This document shows positions 52,745 through 61,508 of a stretch of 64,000 nt of DNA, piece by piece; position 1 is the first letter of the stretch; the number at the start of each line of letters is the position of its first letter. This stretch comes from Mucilaginibacter oryzae (GTDB lineage Bacteria > Bacteroidota > Bacteroidia > Sphingobacteriales > Sphingobacteriaceae), in the NCBI RefSeq assembly GCF_003148845.1, contig NZ_QGHA01000001.1, positions 434,001 to 498,000 of the forward strand. The letters are read 5' to 3'. Below the pieces are notes generated by a model. It was not told the DNA's origin, ran no database searches, and saw nothing but the letters and a program-made list of their open reading frames with translations. The position numbers and the translations under genes were made by a program.

Positions 52745-53869
52745 ATGCAAGTAATTTTAGGAGTCATCTTCCATTTTATAGGTGGCTTTGCTTCGGGGAG
52801 TTTTTATATTCCCTATAAAAAAATAAAGGGCTGGGCCTGGGAAAGCTACTGGATAGTGGGCGGTCTTTTTTCATGGTTGATTGTGCCGCCGCTGGCCGCA
52901 TGGCTTACCGTTCCGGGCTTTGCCGATATTATAAGCCATACCGGCTCGGCAACGCTTGGCTGGACCTACCTGATGGGCTTGTTATGGGGGATAGGCGGGT
53001 TGACGTATGGTTTGGGGGTTCGATATTTGGGGGTATCGTTGGGCAGTACTATTATATTGGGCTTATGTTCGGTTTTCGGGGCGATCATCCCCTCGGTGTA
53101 TTATGATCTCTTCCCTAAAAAAGGGAAAGATACTTTTACGCTGATGCTGCACACACCATGGGGGCAATTGGTTTTATTAGGCATTTTACTGTGTGTAGTG
53201 GGCATTATTATATGCGGCAAGGCCGGTACAATGAAAGAGCGGGAATTATCTGCGGATAAAACAGTAGCCGAAGAAAACAAGGATTACCGCTTTGGTTTGG
53301 GCATAGTTGTGGCAGTTATATCCGGCGTGTTAAGCGCCTGTTTCAACTTTGGGATTGAGGCCGGAAAACCAATGGCTGAGATTGCCAACCAAGCCTGGCA
53401 GGCCTCGCATCCGGGACAGGGCGATTTCCTGTTCTCCAACAATGTACCCTACATCGTTATACTGTGGGGAGGCCTCACCACCAACTTTATATGGTGTATG
53501 ATATTGAACGCCCGCAACAAAACGTTTAATAACTACACTGATAAGCAAACGCCCCTGCTTAAAAACTACCTGCTTGCCGCGCTTGCCGGTACAACCTGGT
53601 TTTTACAGTTCTTTTTTTACGGCATGGGCGAAAGTAAAATGGGCAATGGCGCCAGCTCATGGATATTACACATGGCTTTCATTATCCTTATCGCCAACAC
53701 CTGGGGCCTGGTATTAAAAGAATGGAAAGGGGTAAGCAGGAAAGCATTTGTAACCGTAATAGCCGGTATAGTAGTCATTGTATTATCGGTATTGGTGGTA
53801 GGTTATGGCAACAAAATAAAAGCCAAAGCAGAGGCCAAACAAGTATCTGATTTGACAATAAAAAATTAA
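52745..53869 (+). CDS. rhaT: L-rhamnose/proton symporter
   Basis: Inner-membrane transporter of 374 aa with about ten helices. The N-terminus 'GVIFHFIGGFASGSFYIPYKKIKGWAWESYWIVGGLFSW' and 'LMGLLWGIGGLTYGLGVRYLGVSLGSTIILGLCS' match E. coli RhaT closely. The central cytoplasmic loop (about 160-185) is charged. It imports L-rhamnose with protons. First gene of the operon rhaT, rhaEW, rhaI, rhaB. The next gene begins 45 bases later. Confidence 0.95.
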   Translation: MQVILGVIFHFIGGFASGSFYIPYKKIKGWAWESYWIVGGLFSWLIVPPLAAWLTVPGFADIISHTGSATLGWTYLMGLLWGIGGLTYGLGVRYLGVSLGSTIILGLCSVFGAIIPSVYYDLFPKKGKDTFTLMLHTPWGQLVLLGILLCVVGIIICGKAGTMKERELSADKTVAEENKDYRFGLGIVVAVISGVLSACFNFGIEAGKPMAEIANQAWQASHPGQGDFLFSNNVPYIVILWGGLTTNFIWCMILNARNKTFNNYTDKQTPLLKNYLLAALAGTTWFLQFFFYGMGESKMGNGASSWILHMAFIILIANTWGLVLKEWKGVSRKAFVTVIAGIVVIVLSVLVVGYGNKIKAKAEAKQVSDLTIKN

Positions 53870-53914
53870 AATAAATCAATAATTCACTAACTCGATAATT
53901 CACTAATTTAAAAT

Positions 53915-56035
53915 ATGTCTGTTAAAACAACACCATTTAAGCATGTAAGTTACCTTTGGGATGATGACAAAGCCGCCGGAATGGAAGGTGATGAAGTAGC
54001 CCTGCTCATTTACCGATCCAACCTGTTAGGTGCCGACCTGCGCCTTACCAACTACGGCGGGGGCAACACCTCGTGCAAGCTGATGGGCAAAGATCCGCTT
54101 ACCGGTAAGGAGGTGGAAGTAATGTGGATCAAGGGATCGGGCGGTGATATTGGTACGCTTAAAAAAAGCGGACTGGCAGCCCTTTACGTAGATCGTTTAC
54201 GAAGCCTGAAAAATATTTACCGCGGCGTTGAATTTGAGGATGAAATGGTTGAACTGTTTAACCACTGCATTTATGATCTTAACTCCAAAGCGCCGTCAAT
54301 CGATACCCCACTTCACAGCTTCCTGCCATTTAAACATATTGATCACCTGCACCCTGACGCGGCCATCGCTATAGCGGCTGCAAAAGATGGTAAAAAAATA
54401 ACGCAGGAATTGTTTAACGGTACCATTGGCTGGGTTGAATGGAAAAAACCAGGCTTTGAACTGGGTTTACAATTAAAACAGTGCCTTGACGAAAACCCCG
54501 GCATCCGCGGTATTATGTTAGGTTCGCACGGATTATTTACCTGGGGTGATACCGCTTACGAAAGCTACATCAACACTCTTGAAGTGATAGAGCGCTGCGC
54601 CGAATACCTGGAAGAAAACTACGGCAAAAAAGGCCCTGTTTTTGGCGGGCAAAAAAATGAAAGCCTTGAAGAACCGGCCCGTAAAAAACAAGCCGCGGCA
54701 CTGGCTCCGGTGTTACGCGGCTTCTGTTCAAGCTACCGCCATATGGTTGGTCATTTTACCGACGACGCGCGCGTGTTAGAGTTTATCAATTCAAATGACC
54801 TGGATCGTTTGGCCCCATTGGGCACCAGCTGTCCCGACCACTTTTTGCGCACCAAGATCAGTCCGCTGGTGCTTGATTTGGCACCGGACGAAGATCTGAG
54901 TGATGTCACTGCCTTGAAAGCCCGTTTGGCGCCCGCATTTGAGGCTTATCGCCAAATGTATACCGATTATTACAATACCTGCAAACATGATAACAGTCCG
55001 GCCATCAGGGATACCAACCCGGTAATTATCTTATATCCGGGTGTGGGTTTGTTCTCTTTCTCGAAAGATAAACAAACCGCCCGTGTAGCGGCCGAGTTTT
55101 ATACCAATGCTATCAACGTAATGAAAGGGGCCGAGGCTATTTCTGAATATACCTCGCTCCCACGCCAGGAAGCTTTTGATATTGAATATTGGTTGCTGGA
55201 GGAAGCTAAACTACAGCGCATGCCTAAACCAAAAGCATTATCAGGTAAAATTGCCCTGATCACCGGCAGCGCGGGCGGGATAGGTAAAGCTATCGCCAAA
55301 AAATTTGTTGATGAAGGCGCGGTTGTTATTTTGAACGATATGAATGCCGAACGTTTGGAAGGCGCAGGCGAGGAATTTAAAAAGCAATACGGTAAAGATT
55401 CCTACACCACGGCCATTCTTGACGTTACCAGGGCCGAACAGATTAATGAAGCGCTTGAAATAGCGGCGCTGACGTTTGGCGGGGTGGATATTGTGGTAAA
55501 TAACGCGGGCTTATCCATCTCCAAATCCATTGCCGATCATACCGAAAAAGATTGGGACCTGCTATACGATGTATTGGTAAAAGGCCAGTTCTTTATTACC
55601 CAGGCTGCTGTAGCGGTGATGAAAAAACAGGATATCGGCGGCGATATTATTAACATCGTAAGTAAAAACGCTTTGGTTAGCGGGCCCAATAATGCCGGTT
55701 ACGGCTCGGCAAAATCGGCCCAGTTACACCTGAGCAGGTTGAATGCCGCCGAATTGGGTGCCGATAGGATCCGCGTAAACGTAGTTAACCCGGATGCCGT
55801 GATCAGCGACAGCAACATCTGGGCCGGCGGATGGGCCGAGGGTCGGGCTAAAGCTTACGGTGTTACCGTTGAAGAATTGCCTGCTTACTATGCTAAACGC
55901 ACTTTACTAAACGAGGTAATTTTACCTGCCGATATCGCCAATGCCTGCTTCGCCTTTACAGGCGGCCTGCTCAACAAATCAACCGGTAACGTGCTGAATG
56001 TTGATGGCGGGGTGGCGATGGCGTTTGTAAGGTAA
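53915..56035 (+). CDS. bifunctional rhamnulose-1-phosphate aldolase / short-chain dehydrogenase
   Basis: Fused enzyme of 706 aa. The N-terminal class II aldolase/adducin domain (about 20-420) has 'NYGGGNTSCKLMG', 'WIKGSGGDIGTL', 'DTPLHSFLPFKHIDHLHPDA' with metal His residues, and 'LGSHGLFTWG'. The C-terminal SDR domain (about 440-706) has the Rossmann motif 'ITGSAGGIGKAIAKKF', 'NNAG' and catalytic Tyr-x3-Lys in 'GYGSAKSAQ'. It splits L-rhamnulose 1-phosphate and is expected to oxidise the L-lactaldehyde formed. The whole is full-length and unbroken. Confidence 0.93.
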   Translation: MSVKTTPFKHVSYLWDDDKAAGMEGDEVALLIYRSNLLGADLRLTNYGGGNTSCKLMGKDPLTGKEVEVMWIKGSGGDIGTLKKSGLAALYVDRLRSLKNIYRGVEFEDEMVELFNHCIYDLNSKAPSIDTPLHSFLPFKHIDHLHPDAAIAIAAAKDGKKITQELFNGTIGWVEWKKPGFELGLQLKQCLDENPGIRGIMLGSHGLFTWGDTAYESYINTLEVIERCAEYLEENYGKKGPVFGGQKNESLEEPARKKQAAALAPVLRGFCSSYRHMVGHFTDDARVLEFINSNDLDRLAPLGTSCPDHFLRTKISPLVLDLAPDEDLSDVTALKARLAPAFEAYRQMYTDYYNTCKHDNSPAIRDTNPVIILYPGVGLFSFSKDKQTARVAAEFYTNAINVMKGAEAISEYTSLPRQEAFDIEYWLLEEAKLQRMPKPKALSGKIALITGSAGGIGKAIAKKFVDEGAVVILNDMNAERLEGAGEEFKKQYGKDSYTTAILDVTRAEQINEALEIAALTFGGVDIVVNNAGLSISKSIADHTEKDWDLLYDVLVKGQFFITQAAVAVMKKQDIGGDIINIVSKNALVSGPNNAGYGSAKSAQLHLSRLNAAELGADRIRVNVVNPDAVISDSNIWAGGWAEGRAKAYGVTVEELPAYYAKRTLLNEVILPADIANACFAFTGGLLNKSTGNVLNVDGGVAMAFVR

Positions 56036-56263
56036 GCCCCCTCTAAATCTCCCCCGGAAGGGGAGACTTTAAAATAATACAAGGACGGGAGTTCGCGCTT
56101 AAACTTGTATGGTAGTAGGTATCCACGCTTACTATATGATTTGTAGATATTAACATGAGTGTGGACACTCATATTTTAGGTAGTTCAGGTGCGCGAGCCT
56201 CTGGACTACGAGAAACTTCAAAATAAAAAAGCCCTCCCTTCCGGGGAGGGTTGGGAGGGGCTT
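56036..56263. repeat. REP-like repeat cluster between aldolase and isomerase genes
   Basis: Palindromes at 56049-56065 (CTCCCCCGGAAGGGGAG) and 56232-56250 (core CCCTCCCTTCCGGGGAGGG) flank 165 bases of unassigned sequence. Between them lies a hairpin at 56155-56172 (ATGAGTGT-GG-ACACTCAT). The insertion of these elements separates two genes of one operon. Confidence 0.75.
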
Positions 56264-57538
56264 ATGCAGTTAGAAAAATATAAAATTGATGAAGCCAATC
56301 ATCAACAGATCAATGACCATCAGCGCAAATTTGATTTTGTTGCGGCCGATATAAAAAACCTGGATGCTATCCTGCAAAAACTGATCGACTTCAATATCGC
56401 TATACCAAGCTGGGCCCTTGGTACCGGCGGCACACGTTTTGGGCGTTTTTCGGGCGGTGGTGAGCCGCGCAGCCTGGAAGAGAAAATAGATGATGTAGGT
56501 TTAATCCACGCGCTTAACCGCAGCAGTAATTCTATCTCATTACATATCCCGTGGGATATCCCTTCCAATGCTTTGGCTGTTAAAGCCCACGCGGCGGAGT
56601 TGGGTTTACATTTCGACGCGGTTAATTCCAATACATTTCAGGATCAGCCTGACCAGGAGTTGAGTTACAAGTTCGGATCGTTACACCACGTAGATAAAGC
56701 AGTGCGCAAGCAGGCCATTGCCCATAACATCGAAGTGATTAAATATGGAGTTGAACTTGATTCGAAAGCCTTATCGGTTTGGCTGTCGGATGGTTCAAAC
56801 TTCCCCGGTCAGTTGAATATGCGCGGTGCGTTTGAACGCACTTTGGAAAGCCTACGGGAGATTTATGACGCCCTGCCTGATGACTGGAAAGTTTGGGTGG
56901 AGTATAAGCCTTATGAGCCTAACTTTTACTCCACCACCATCGGCGATTGGGGGCAATCATACCTGCTCTCATCCAAATTAGGCCCAAAAGCACAAACACT
57001 GGTCGACCTTGGCCACCACCTGGGCAGTACCAATATCGAGCAGATAGTTTCGTTATTATTAATGGAAGGCAAACTGGCCGGCTTCCACTTTAACGATTCG
57101 AAATATGGTGATGACGACCTTACCGTAGGCAGTATTAACCCTTACCAGCTATTCCTGATCTTTAACGAACTGGTTGAAGGCATGGACGCCCGCGGCATGG
57201 CGCACGCTACATCCATAGGCTGGATGATCGATGCTTCGCACAATGTGAAAGATCCTATTGAAGACCTCTTACAATCAGTAGAGGCCATAAAAATAGCCTA
57301 CGCGCAGGCCTTACTGGTTGATACGCCTGCTTTGGTACAGGCCCAACAGGATAATGATGTGGTACTGGCCCAGGAAATTTTACAACATGCTTATCGAACC
57401 GATGTGAGGCCGTTACTGGCTGAAGCAAGATTAAGAGCGGGCGGAGCTTTAAACCCGCTAACTGTTTACAGACAGCAAGGCGTCAGGCAACAACTGATCA
57501 ATGAACGCGGAGCTAAAGCGATATCAACCGGATTATAA
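56264..57538 (+). CDS. rhaI: L-rhamnose isomerase, TIM-barrel type
   Basis: Converts L-rhamnose to L-rhamnulose. 424 aa from ATG 56264 (MQLEKYKIDEANHQQ). A longer upstream frame is only translated repeat. Family features are 'IPSWALGTGGTRFGRF', 'LHIPWD', 'WLSDGSNFPGQLNMRGAFERTLESLREIY', 'WVEYKPYEPNFYSTTIGDWGQSYLLS', 'LVDLGHHLGSTNIEQIV' and 'FHFNDSKYGDDDLTVGSINPYQLFLIF', with the metal-binding Glu, Asp and His residues. This is the RhaI class (Pseudomonas-type), unrelated in detail to E. coli RhaA. It precedes the kinase gene by only a few bases. Confidence 0.92.
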   Translation: MQLEKYKIDEANHQQINDHQRKFDFVAADIKNLDAILQKLIDFNIAIPSWALGTGGTRFGRFSGGGEPRSLEEKIDDVGLIHALNRSSNSISLHIPWDIPSNALAVKAHAAELGLHFDAVNSNTFQDQPDQELSYKFGSLHHVDKAVRKQAIAHNIEVIKYGVELDSKALSVWLSDGSNFPGQLNMRGAFERTLESLREIYDALPDDWKVWVEYKPYEPNFYSTTIGDWGQSYLLSSKLGPKAQTLVDLGHHLGSTNIEQIVSLLLMEGKLAGFHFNDSKYGDDDLTVGSINPYQLFLIFNELVEGMDARGMAHATSIGWMIDASHNVKDPIEDLLQSVEAIKIAYAQALLVDTPALVQAQQDNDVVLAQEILQHAYRTDVRPLLAEARLRAGGALNPLTVYRQQGVRQQLINERGAKAISTGL

Positions 57539-57542
57539 GCCT

Positions 57543-58931
57543 ATGGAGCCGATACCCGTTATAGCCGTTTTTGACGTAGGTAAAACCAACAAGAAACTCT
57601 TCCTGTTCGACGAAAACTATAAGATAGTTTTTGAGCGTACAGCCCGTTTCCTGGAAACCCACGACGAGGATGGTGATACCTGCGAGAACCTTGACAGCCT
57701 CAGGCTTTCGGTGTTTGATTCTCTGCGCGAGATTATCAAGCACAAAGAGTTTTGCCTTAAGGCGGTCAACTTTTCAACCTACGGGGCCAGTTTTGTTTAT
57801 GTAGATGAATACGGGAGGCCGCTTACACCGTTATATAATTACCTTAAACCATACCCACCGCACCTGGGCTCCCGGTTTTATGACAACTACGGCGACGAAA
57901 CCAAATTTGCTTTAGAAACCGCCTCGCCCATTTTGGGCAACCTCAATTCGGGGCTGCAATTGTACAGGCTAAAGCATGAGCAACCTGCCATTTTTAAACG
58001 GGTAAAATACGCGCTGCACCTGCCCCAATACATGAGCTATCTCATTAGCGGCCAAATGGTAAGCGATTTAACCAGTATCGGCTGCCATACCGCCCTTTGG
58101 GATTTTAGCAAAAATGACTATCACTACTGGCTGAAACAGGAAGACATTCTATCCAAAATGGCGCCACTGCACCCCGCGGACAGCGTGTTAACATCAGAAT
58201 TTCCGGGTAATGGTTACAAAGTTGGTATTGGGTTGCATGATAGTTCGGCAGCGCTGATCCCCTACCTCGTGAGTTTCAGTATGCCCTTTGTATTGATCTC
58301 GACGGGTACCTGGTCTATCAGCCTCAACCCTTTCAATCAAACACCGTTAACTGCGGATGAATTAAAGCATGATTGCCTCAATTACCTGCAGTACAAAGGC
58401 AAACCTGTAAAGGCCTCACGCCTGTTTACCGGTTATGAGTACGAGCAGCAGGTAAAACGCATCGCCGCTCATTTTAAGCAGGATGAGATCCGTTACCGTA
58501 CCATCCAGTTTGATCCTGCCATTGCAGCCAAATTACAAAACGAACCACGGTTAAAAGCCGACGAAAAAGACGGACAATTACAACGCTCCGTATTTGAACA
58601 GTGCGATCTTGATAAGTTTACTAACGACACCGAAGCTTATCATCAACTGATGCTGGATATCATCGCGCAGCAAACAACATCAACCAATTATGTATTAAAC
58701 GGCTGTGCCGTGAAACGTATTTTTGTAGATGGCGGCTTTAGCAAAAACAGCGTTTTTATGCACCTGCTGGCGGCGGCATTTCCTCATTTAGAGGTTTACG
58801 CTGCATCAATGGCGCAGGCTACGGCAGTGGGTACGGCTTTGGCTATACACCAGCATTGGAACAGTAAGCCACTGCCGCATGATTTAATTGAATTGAGATA
58901 TTACTCGGGGATTCAGAGTGAGGCGGTATAA
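57543..58931 (+). CDS. FGGY carbohydrate kinase, rhamnulokinase-like
   Basis: Phosphorylates a sugar, here most likely L-rhamnulose, to feed the aldolase. I take ATG 57543 (MEPIPVIAVFDVGKTNKK), 5 bases after the rhaI stop, giving 462 aa. An earlier ATG at 57501 would overlap rhaI by 38 bases. Visible motifs are 'FDVGKTNKKLFLFDE' (phosphate 1), 'SIGCHTALWDFSKNDY', 'ISTGTWSISLNPF' (phosphate 2) and 'IFVDGGFSKNSVFMHLLAAAF' (adenosine). It differs from E. coli RhaB in sequence but the context fits. Last gene of the rhamnose operon, followed by a terminator. Confidence 0.9.
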   Translation: MEPIPVIAVFDVGKTNKKLFLFDENYKIVFERTARFLETHDEDGDTCENLDSLRLSVFDSLREIIKHKEFCLKAVNFSTYGASFVYVDEYGRPLTPLYNYLKPYPPHLGSRFYDNYGDETKFALETASPILGNLNSGLQLYRLKHEQPAIFKRVKYALHLPQYMSYLISGQMVSDLTSIGCHTALWDFSKNDYHYWLKQEDILSKMAPLHPADSVLTSEFPGNGYKVGIGLHDSSAALIPYLVSFSMPFVLISTGTWSISLNPFNQTPLTADELKHDCLNYLQYKGKPVKASRLFTGYEYEQQVKRIAAHFKQDEIRYRTIQFDPAIAAKLQNEPRLKADEKDGQLQRSVFEQCDLDKFTNDTEAYHQLMLDIIAQQTTSTNYVLNGCAVKRIFVDGGFSKNSVFMHLLAAAFPHLEVYAASMAQATAVGTALAIHQHWNSKPLPHDLIELRYYSGIQSEAV

Positions 58932-58974
58932 TATTACAGCCTTCGCCTCTTTTATTGAAAACAAACATTTTAAT

Positions 58975-59000
58975 AATCCGGTTATCAGCCGGATTTTTTT
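58975..59000 (+). terminator. rho-independent terminator of the rhamnose operon
   Basis: Arms 58975-58981 (AATCCGG) and 58989-58995 (CCGGATT) with a 7-nt loop, then TTTTT. It lies 44 bases after the kinase stop. Confidence 0.85.
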
Positions 59001-59027
59001 AATTTAGGGCAACCAATTACTGCTTTC

Positions 59028-59810
59028 ATGAAAAAGATAGCCTTGTTTTTATTATCGTTAGGTTTTGTATTTACTGCCGAAGCCCAACAGGCAAAACACA
59101 AAAAAGCTATCATCGTCCTCACCTACGATGACGGCATCAATTCGCAATTAAACATTGCTATCCCGCAACTTGATTCGGCACACCTTACAGGCACGTTCTT
59201 TTTAACAGGCGGCATGTCAGAAACTACCATCCCCCGCTGGCGCGAAGCCGCTAAAAAAGGATATGAACTTGCAAATCATACCTTATACCACCCCTGCCTG
59301 CTTACTACGGTAAAAGGAAACCCCGCAAATAATTCCGCAGCTTATACCCCATATATGATGCTAAGGGAGATCAACGAAATGAATACCCTGCTGTTTGCGT
59401 TAGATGGCAAAACCGGCAACCGCACCTACGCATACCCCTGTACCGAAGAGATGGTTGGCGGCATAAATTACGTGGATACCCTGCGCAAAGCGGGATTGGC
59501 TAAATACGCCCGCATAGGCGGCGGGCCGGACGCCGTGATTACCGATTTTAAAAACCTCGATCCGCTTCGGGTACCATCTTTCGCGGTTACCGGAAACCCC
59601 GTAACCGGCGACATGCTGATAGCATTTGTAAAAAAGGTGCAGCAAAGCGGCGGCATGGGCGTGTTCATGTTTCACGGGGTTGGCGGCGATTACCTCATTA
59701 CCCCGGCCGATGCACACCGCCAGCTTTTGGCTTATCTAAAAGCCCATCGCGACGAAATTGAAGTAACCACCTTTATGAAAGCGATGGACGAAGTAATGGC
59801 TAACAGATAA
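59028..59810 (+). CDS. polysaccharide deacetylase family protein (NodB domain)
   Basis: Exported carbohydrate esterase (CE4-like) of 260 aa with signal peptide (MKKIALFLLSLGFVFTAEAQ). The NodB motif 1 'IIVLTYDDGINSQLNIAIPQLD' contains the Asp-Asp pair. Motif 2 is 'ELANHTLYHPCLLT' with the metal His residues. Later motifs are 'NRTYAYPCTEE' and 'VFMFHGVGG'. It probably removes acetyl groups from a cell-wall or external polysaccharide. The gene is monocistronic, just after the rhamnose terminator, and convergent with the ThuA-like gene. Confidence 0.92.
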   Translation: MKKIALFLLSLGFVFTAEAQQAKHKKAIIVLTYDDGINSQLNIAIPQLDSAHLTGTFFLTGGMSETTIPRWREAAKKGYELANHTLYHPCLLTTVKGNPANNSAAYTPYMMLREINEMNTLLFALDGKTGNRTYAYPCTEEMVGGINYVDTLRKAGLAKYARIGGGPDAVITDFKNLDPLRVPSFAVTGNPVTGDMLIAFVKKVQQSGGMGVFMFHGVGGDYLITPADAHRQLLAYLKAHRDEIEVTTFMKAMDEVMANR

Positions 59811-59866
59811 TCAAATTACAAGAATATGCCCTTACTTTTTTAGTTCTTTAAAACGCCGAACTTGCT

Positions 59867-60715
59867 CTACTTCCCTTGTCCTAACCAAAGCAGCGAGTTA
59901 ATGATCAGTTTATCCACATCCCCGTTGGCAAAGGTTTGGGATAATTCCTTATTGGTGCCCCCATCGTAATCCATATCATTGTGGCCTATGTTGAAATAAA
60001 CCATCCTGTACTTTTTGTTGGTCCAGGCTACGGGATAATAACCGCTATGCCAGATCTCATACTGTTTCGGACCGTTACCCAACGGAAAACTCGTCGAATC
60101 AACTGAAAGTAATATATCAATATCCGAATTTTTGCGCAGGTCGTGTTCCCAGCGGTACCATTCGTTAGGATTGGTTTTAAAGGTTTGCGGAAGGCCTTTG
60201 GTTACCGGATGTTTAACATCTTCAACCCTTAAAATTGCCGGTGTTGGGTGCCAGGTATTGCTTACATATTGCCCCGAACCTAAAAAAACGTTGTGGTACC
60301 AATCCCAGTTTTGCGGAAAAGCCGAGGGCGTAAGCGCAAAAGCCGAGAAATGGAAACCCATCCAGGCGCCGCCTTTTTTCATATATTGTTCAAAAGCCGC
60401 GCGTTGTTCGGGGGCATCGGGCCGGGTATCTAAAAATACTACCACCTGGTATTTGGCCAGGAACGCCGGGTTCATGTTAGCCCAGTTATTGGTGCTATCG
60501 TAAGTAAAATTGTATTTCTTAGCCACCTCCGGAAACCAGCGATTTGCCTCGTGTACAAAACTGATATGCGCCAGATCGGCCCGGCCAGTGTAAAAGGCTA
60601 TTACATTGAATTTCTTTTTACTTTGAGCGCTGGCGTTTAATGCTGTAAAAACTGCCGTAATAAAAATGGCAAAAAATAACATTATCCTTTTAATCAAATT
60701 TAGGTTGATGGTCAT
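59867..60715 (-). CDS. ThuA-like domain protein (class I glutamine amidotransferase fold)
   Basis: 282-aa exported protein with signal peptide (MTINLNLIKRIMLFFAIFITAVFTALNASAQ). The mature part is a ThuA domain: 'FNVIAFYTGRADLAHISFVHEANRWFPEVAKKYNF', 'VVFLDTRPDAPEQRAAFEQYMKKGGAWMGFH', 'WYHNVFLGSGQYVSNTWHPTPAILRVEDVKHPVTKGLP', 'WYRWEHDLR' and 'YFNIGHNDMDYDGG'. The amidotransferase Cys is not present at the expected turn, so it is unlikely to be a classical amidase. Role in sugar metabolism is a family-level guess. Confidence 0.88.
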   Translation of the reverse strand: MTINLNLIKRIMLFFAIFITAVFTALNASAQSKKKFNVIAFYTGRADLAHISFVHEANRWFPEVAKKYNFTYDSTNNWANMNPAFLAKYQVVVFLDTRPDAPEQRAAFEQYMKKGGAWMGFHFSAFALTPSAFPQNWDWYHNVFLGSGQYVSNTWHPTPAILRVEDVKHPVTKGLPQTFKTNPNEWYRWEHDLRKNSDIDILLSVDSTSFPLGNGPKQYEIWHSGYYPVAWTNKKYRMVYFNIGHNDMDYDGGTNKELSQTFANGDVDKLIINSLLWLGQGK

Positions 60716-60837
60716 ATCTGTGTGTTTATCATTGCGGTGATAAAACTAAGGGATTTGCATTGATGACGATGGAAAAATGGGATAATGAGAGGTAATGTAG
60801 GGGGTAGAATCCTGACCTACCGTATCAAAATAAGTTC

Positions 60838-61107
60838 CGTCGCTGGCGCACGCGTGCCGCGTGTGCCTTTCCTTTTTAAAAGCTCAAAATCGCTACTGTT
60901 AAGCCGGGGGTATATGCGGCACGCGTGCCGTCGCTGGCGCACGCGTGCCGCGTTTGCCTTTTCCGCTTTAAAAGCTTAAAATCGTTACTGTCATGCGGGG
61001 GCTGGTATCGTTGCTGGCGCACGCGTGCCGCGTGTGCCTTTTCCTTTTTAAAAGCTCAAAATCGCTACTGTTAAGCCGGGGGGTACACGCGGCACGCGTG
61101 CACCAGC
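60838..61107. repeat. tandem array of three hairpin-forming repeat units
   Basis: Unit 1 60838-60928, unit 2 60929-61008 (shortened), unit 3 61009-61107. Each begins with GCTGGCGCACGCGTGCCGCG and continues into a TTTTAAAAGCT and AAAATCG[CT]TACTGT segment. In unit 3 the first 23 bases (61013-61035) are complementary to 61085-61107 with one mismatch, so it can fold into a long hairpin with a 49-base loop. Unit 1 has a similar but shorter closing arm. Unit 2 lacks it. No protein-coding role is seen. Confidence 0.9.
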
Positions 61108-61133
61108 ATTAGGTGAGTTTACTATTTACTTTA

Positions 61134-61508
61134 TCACAACACCATCTGCTCAAACAACCTGTTCAAAGTAGCTTCTGCATCAGTAGTCATACCAGGATGT
61201 ACTTTTGATGCCTGTACCACCGTGCTTCGTGTGGCGGTAAGCCAGCGGAAACGCGAGGGTTGATCGAGTTGCGCTATCGGTCCGGCATCTTTTTCGCCAT
61301 TGCAGATCCGTTCAAGCGAACGGATGTTATCCTCCAGGCAATCCAGATCCAGATCACCGCAAAAAACTGCCAACCTTTTGTTATCAAGGTTGAACAATAC
61401 TTTTAAAAATTTTTGTTTGGCACAGAACAGGATCACCCCGATATTGATAAATTCCTCGCGCTCTACCCTGGGTACAACGCGGATTACGGCGTACTCAAAT
61501 ACCTGCAT
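61134..61508 (-). CDS. DUF3037 domain protein, partner of HipA-like kinase
   Basis: 124-aa protein from the Met at 61508 (MQVFEYAVIRVVPRVEREEFINIG). The domain pattern 'EYAVIRVVPRVEREEFINIGVILFC' and 'RFRWLTATRSTVVQASKVHPG' is that of DUF3037, whose function is unknown. Its start overlaps the end of the kinase gene by 14 bases. This kinase plus DUF3037 pair recurs in several phyla. No catalytic motif is visible. Confidence 0.9.
   Translation of the reverse strand: MQVFEYAVIRVVPRVEREEFINIGVILFCAKQKFLKVLFNLDNKRLAVFCGDLDLDCLEDNIRSLERICNGEKDAGPIAQLDQPSRFRWLTATRSTVVQASKVHPGMTTDAEATLNRLFEQMVL

Noticed and set aside
56189..56263. N-terminal extension of rhamnose isomerase
   Set aside because: It translates the REP-like palindrome. 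The family homology begins at MQLEKYK.
60785..60979. 64-codon plus-strand frame across the hairpin array
   Set aside because: It runs through repeat units and has no support as a gene.
60838..61107. Possible CRISPR array
   Set aside because: Units abut each other without unique spacers, are 80-99 bases long and form large hairpins. No cas gene is near.
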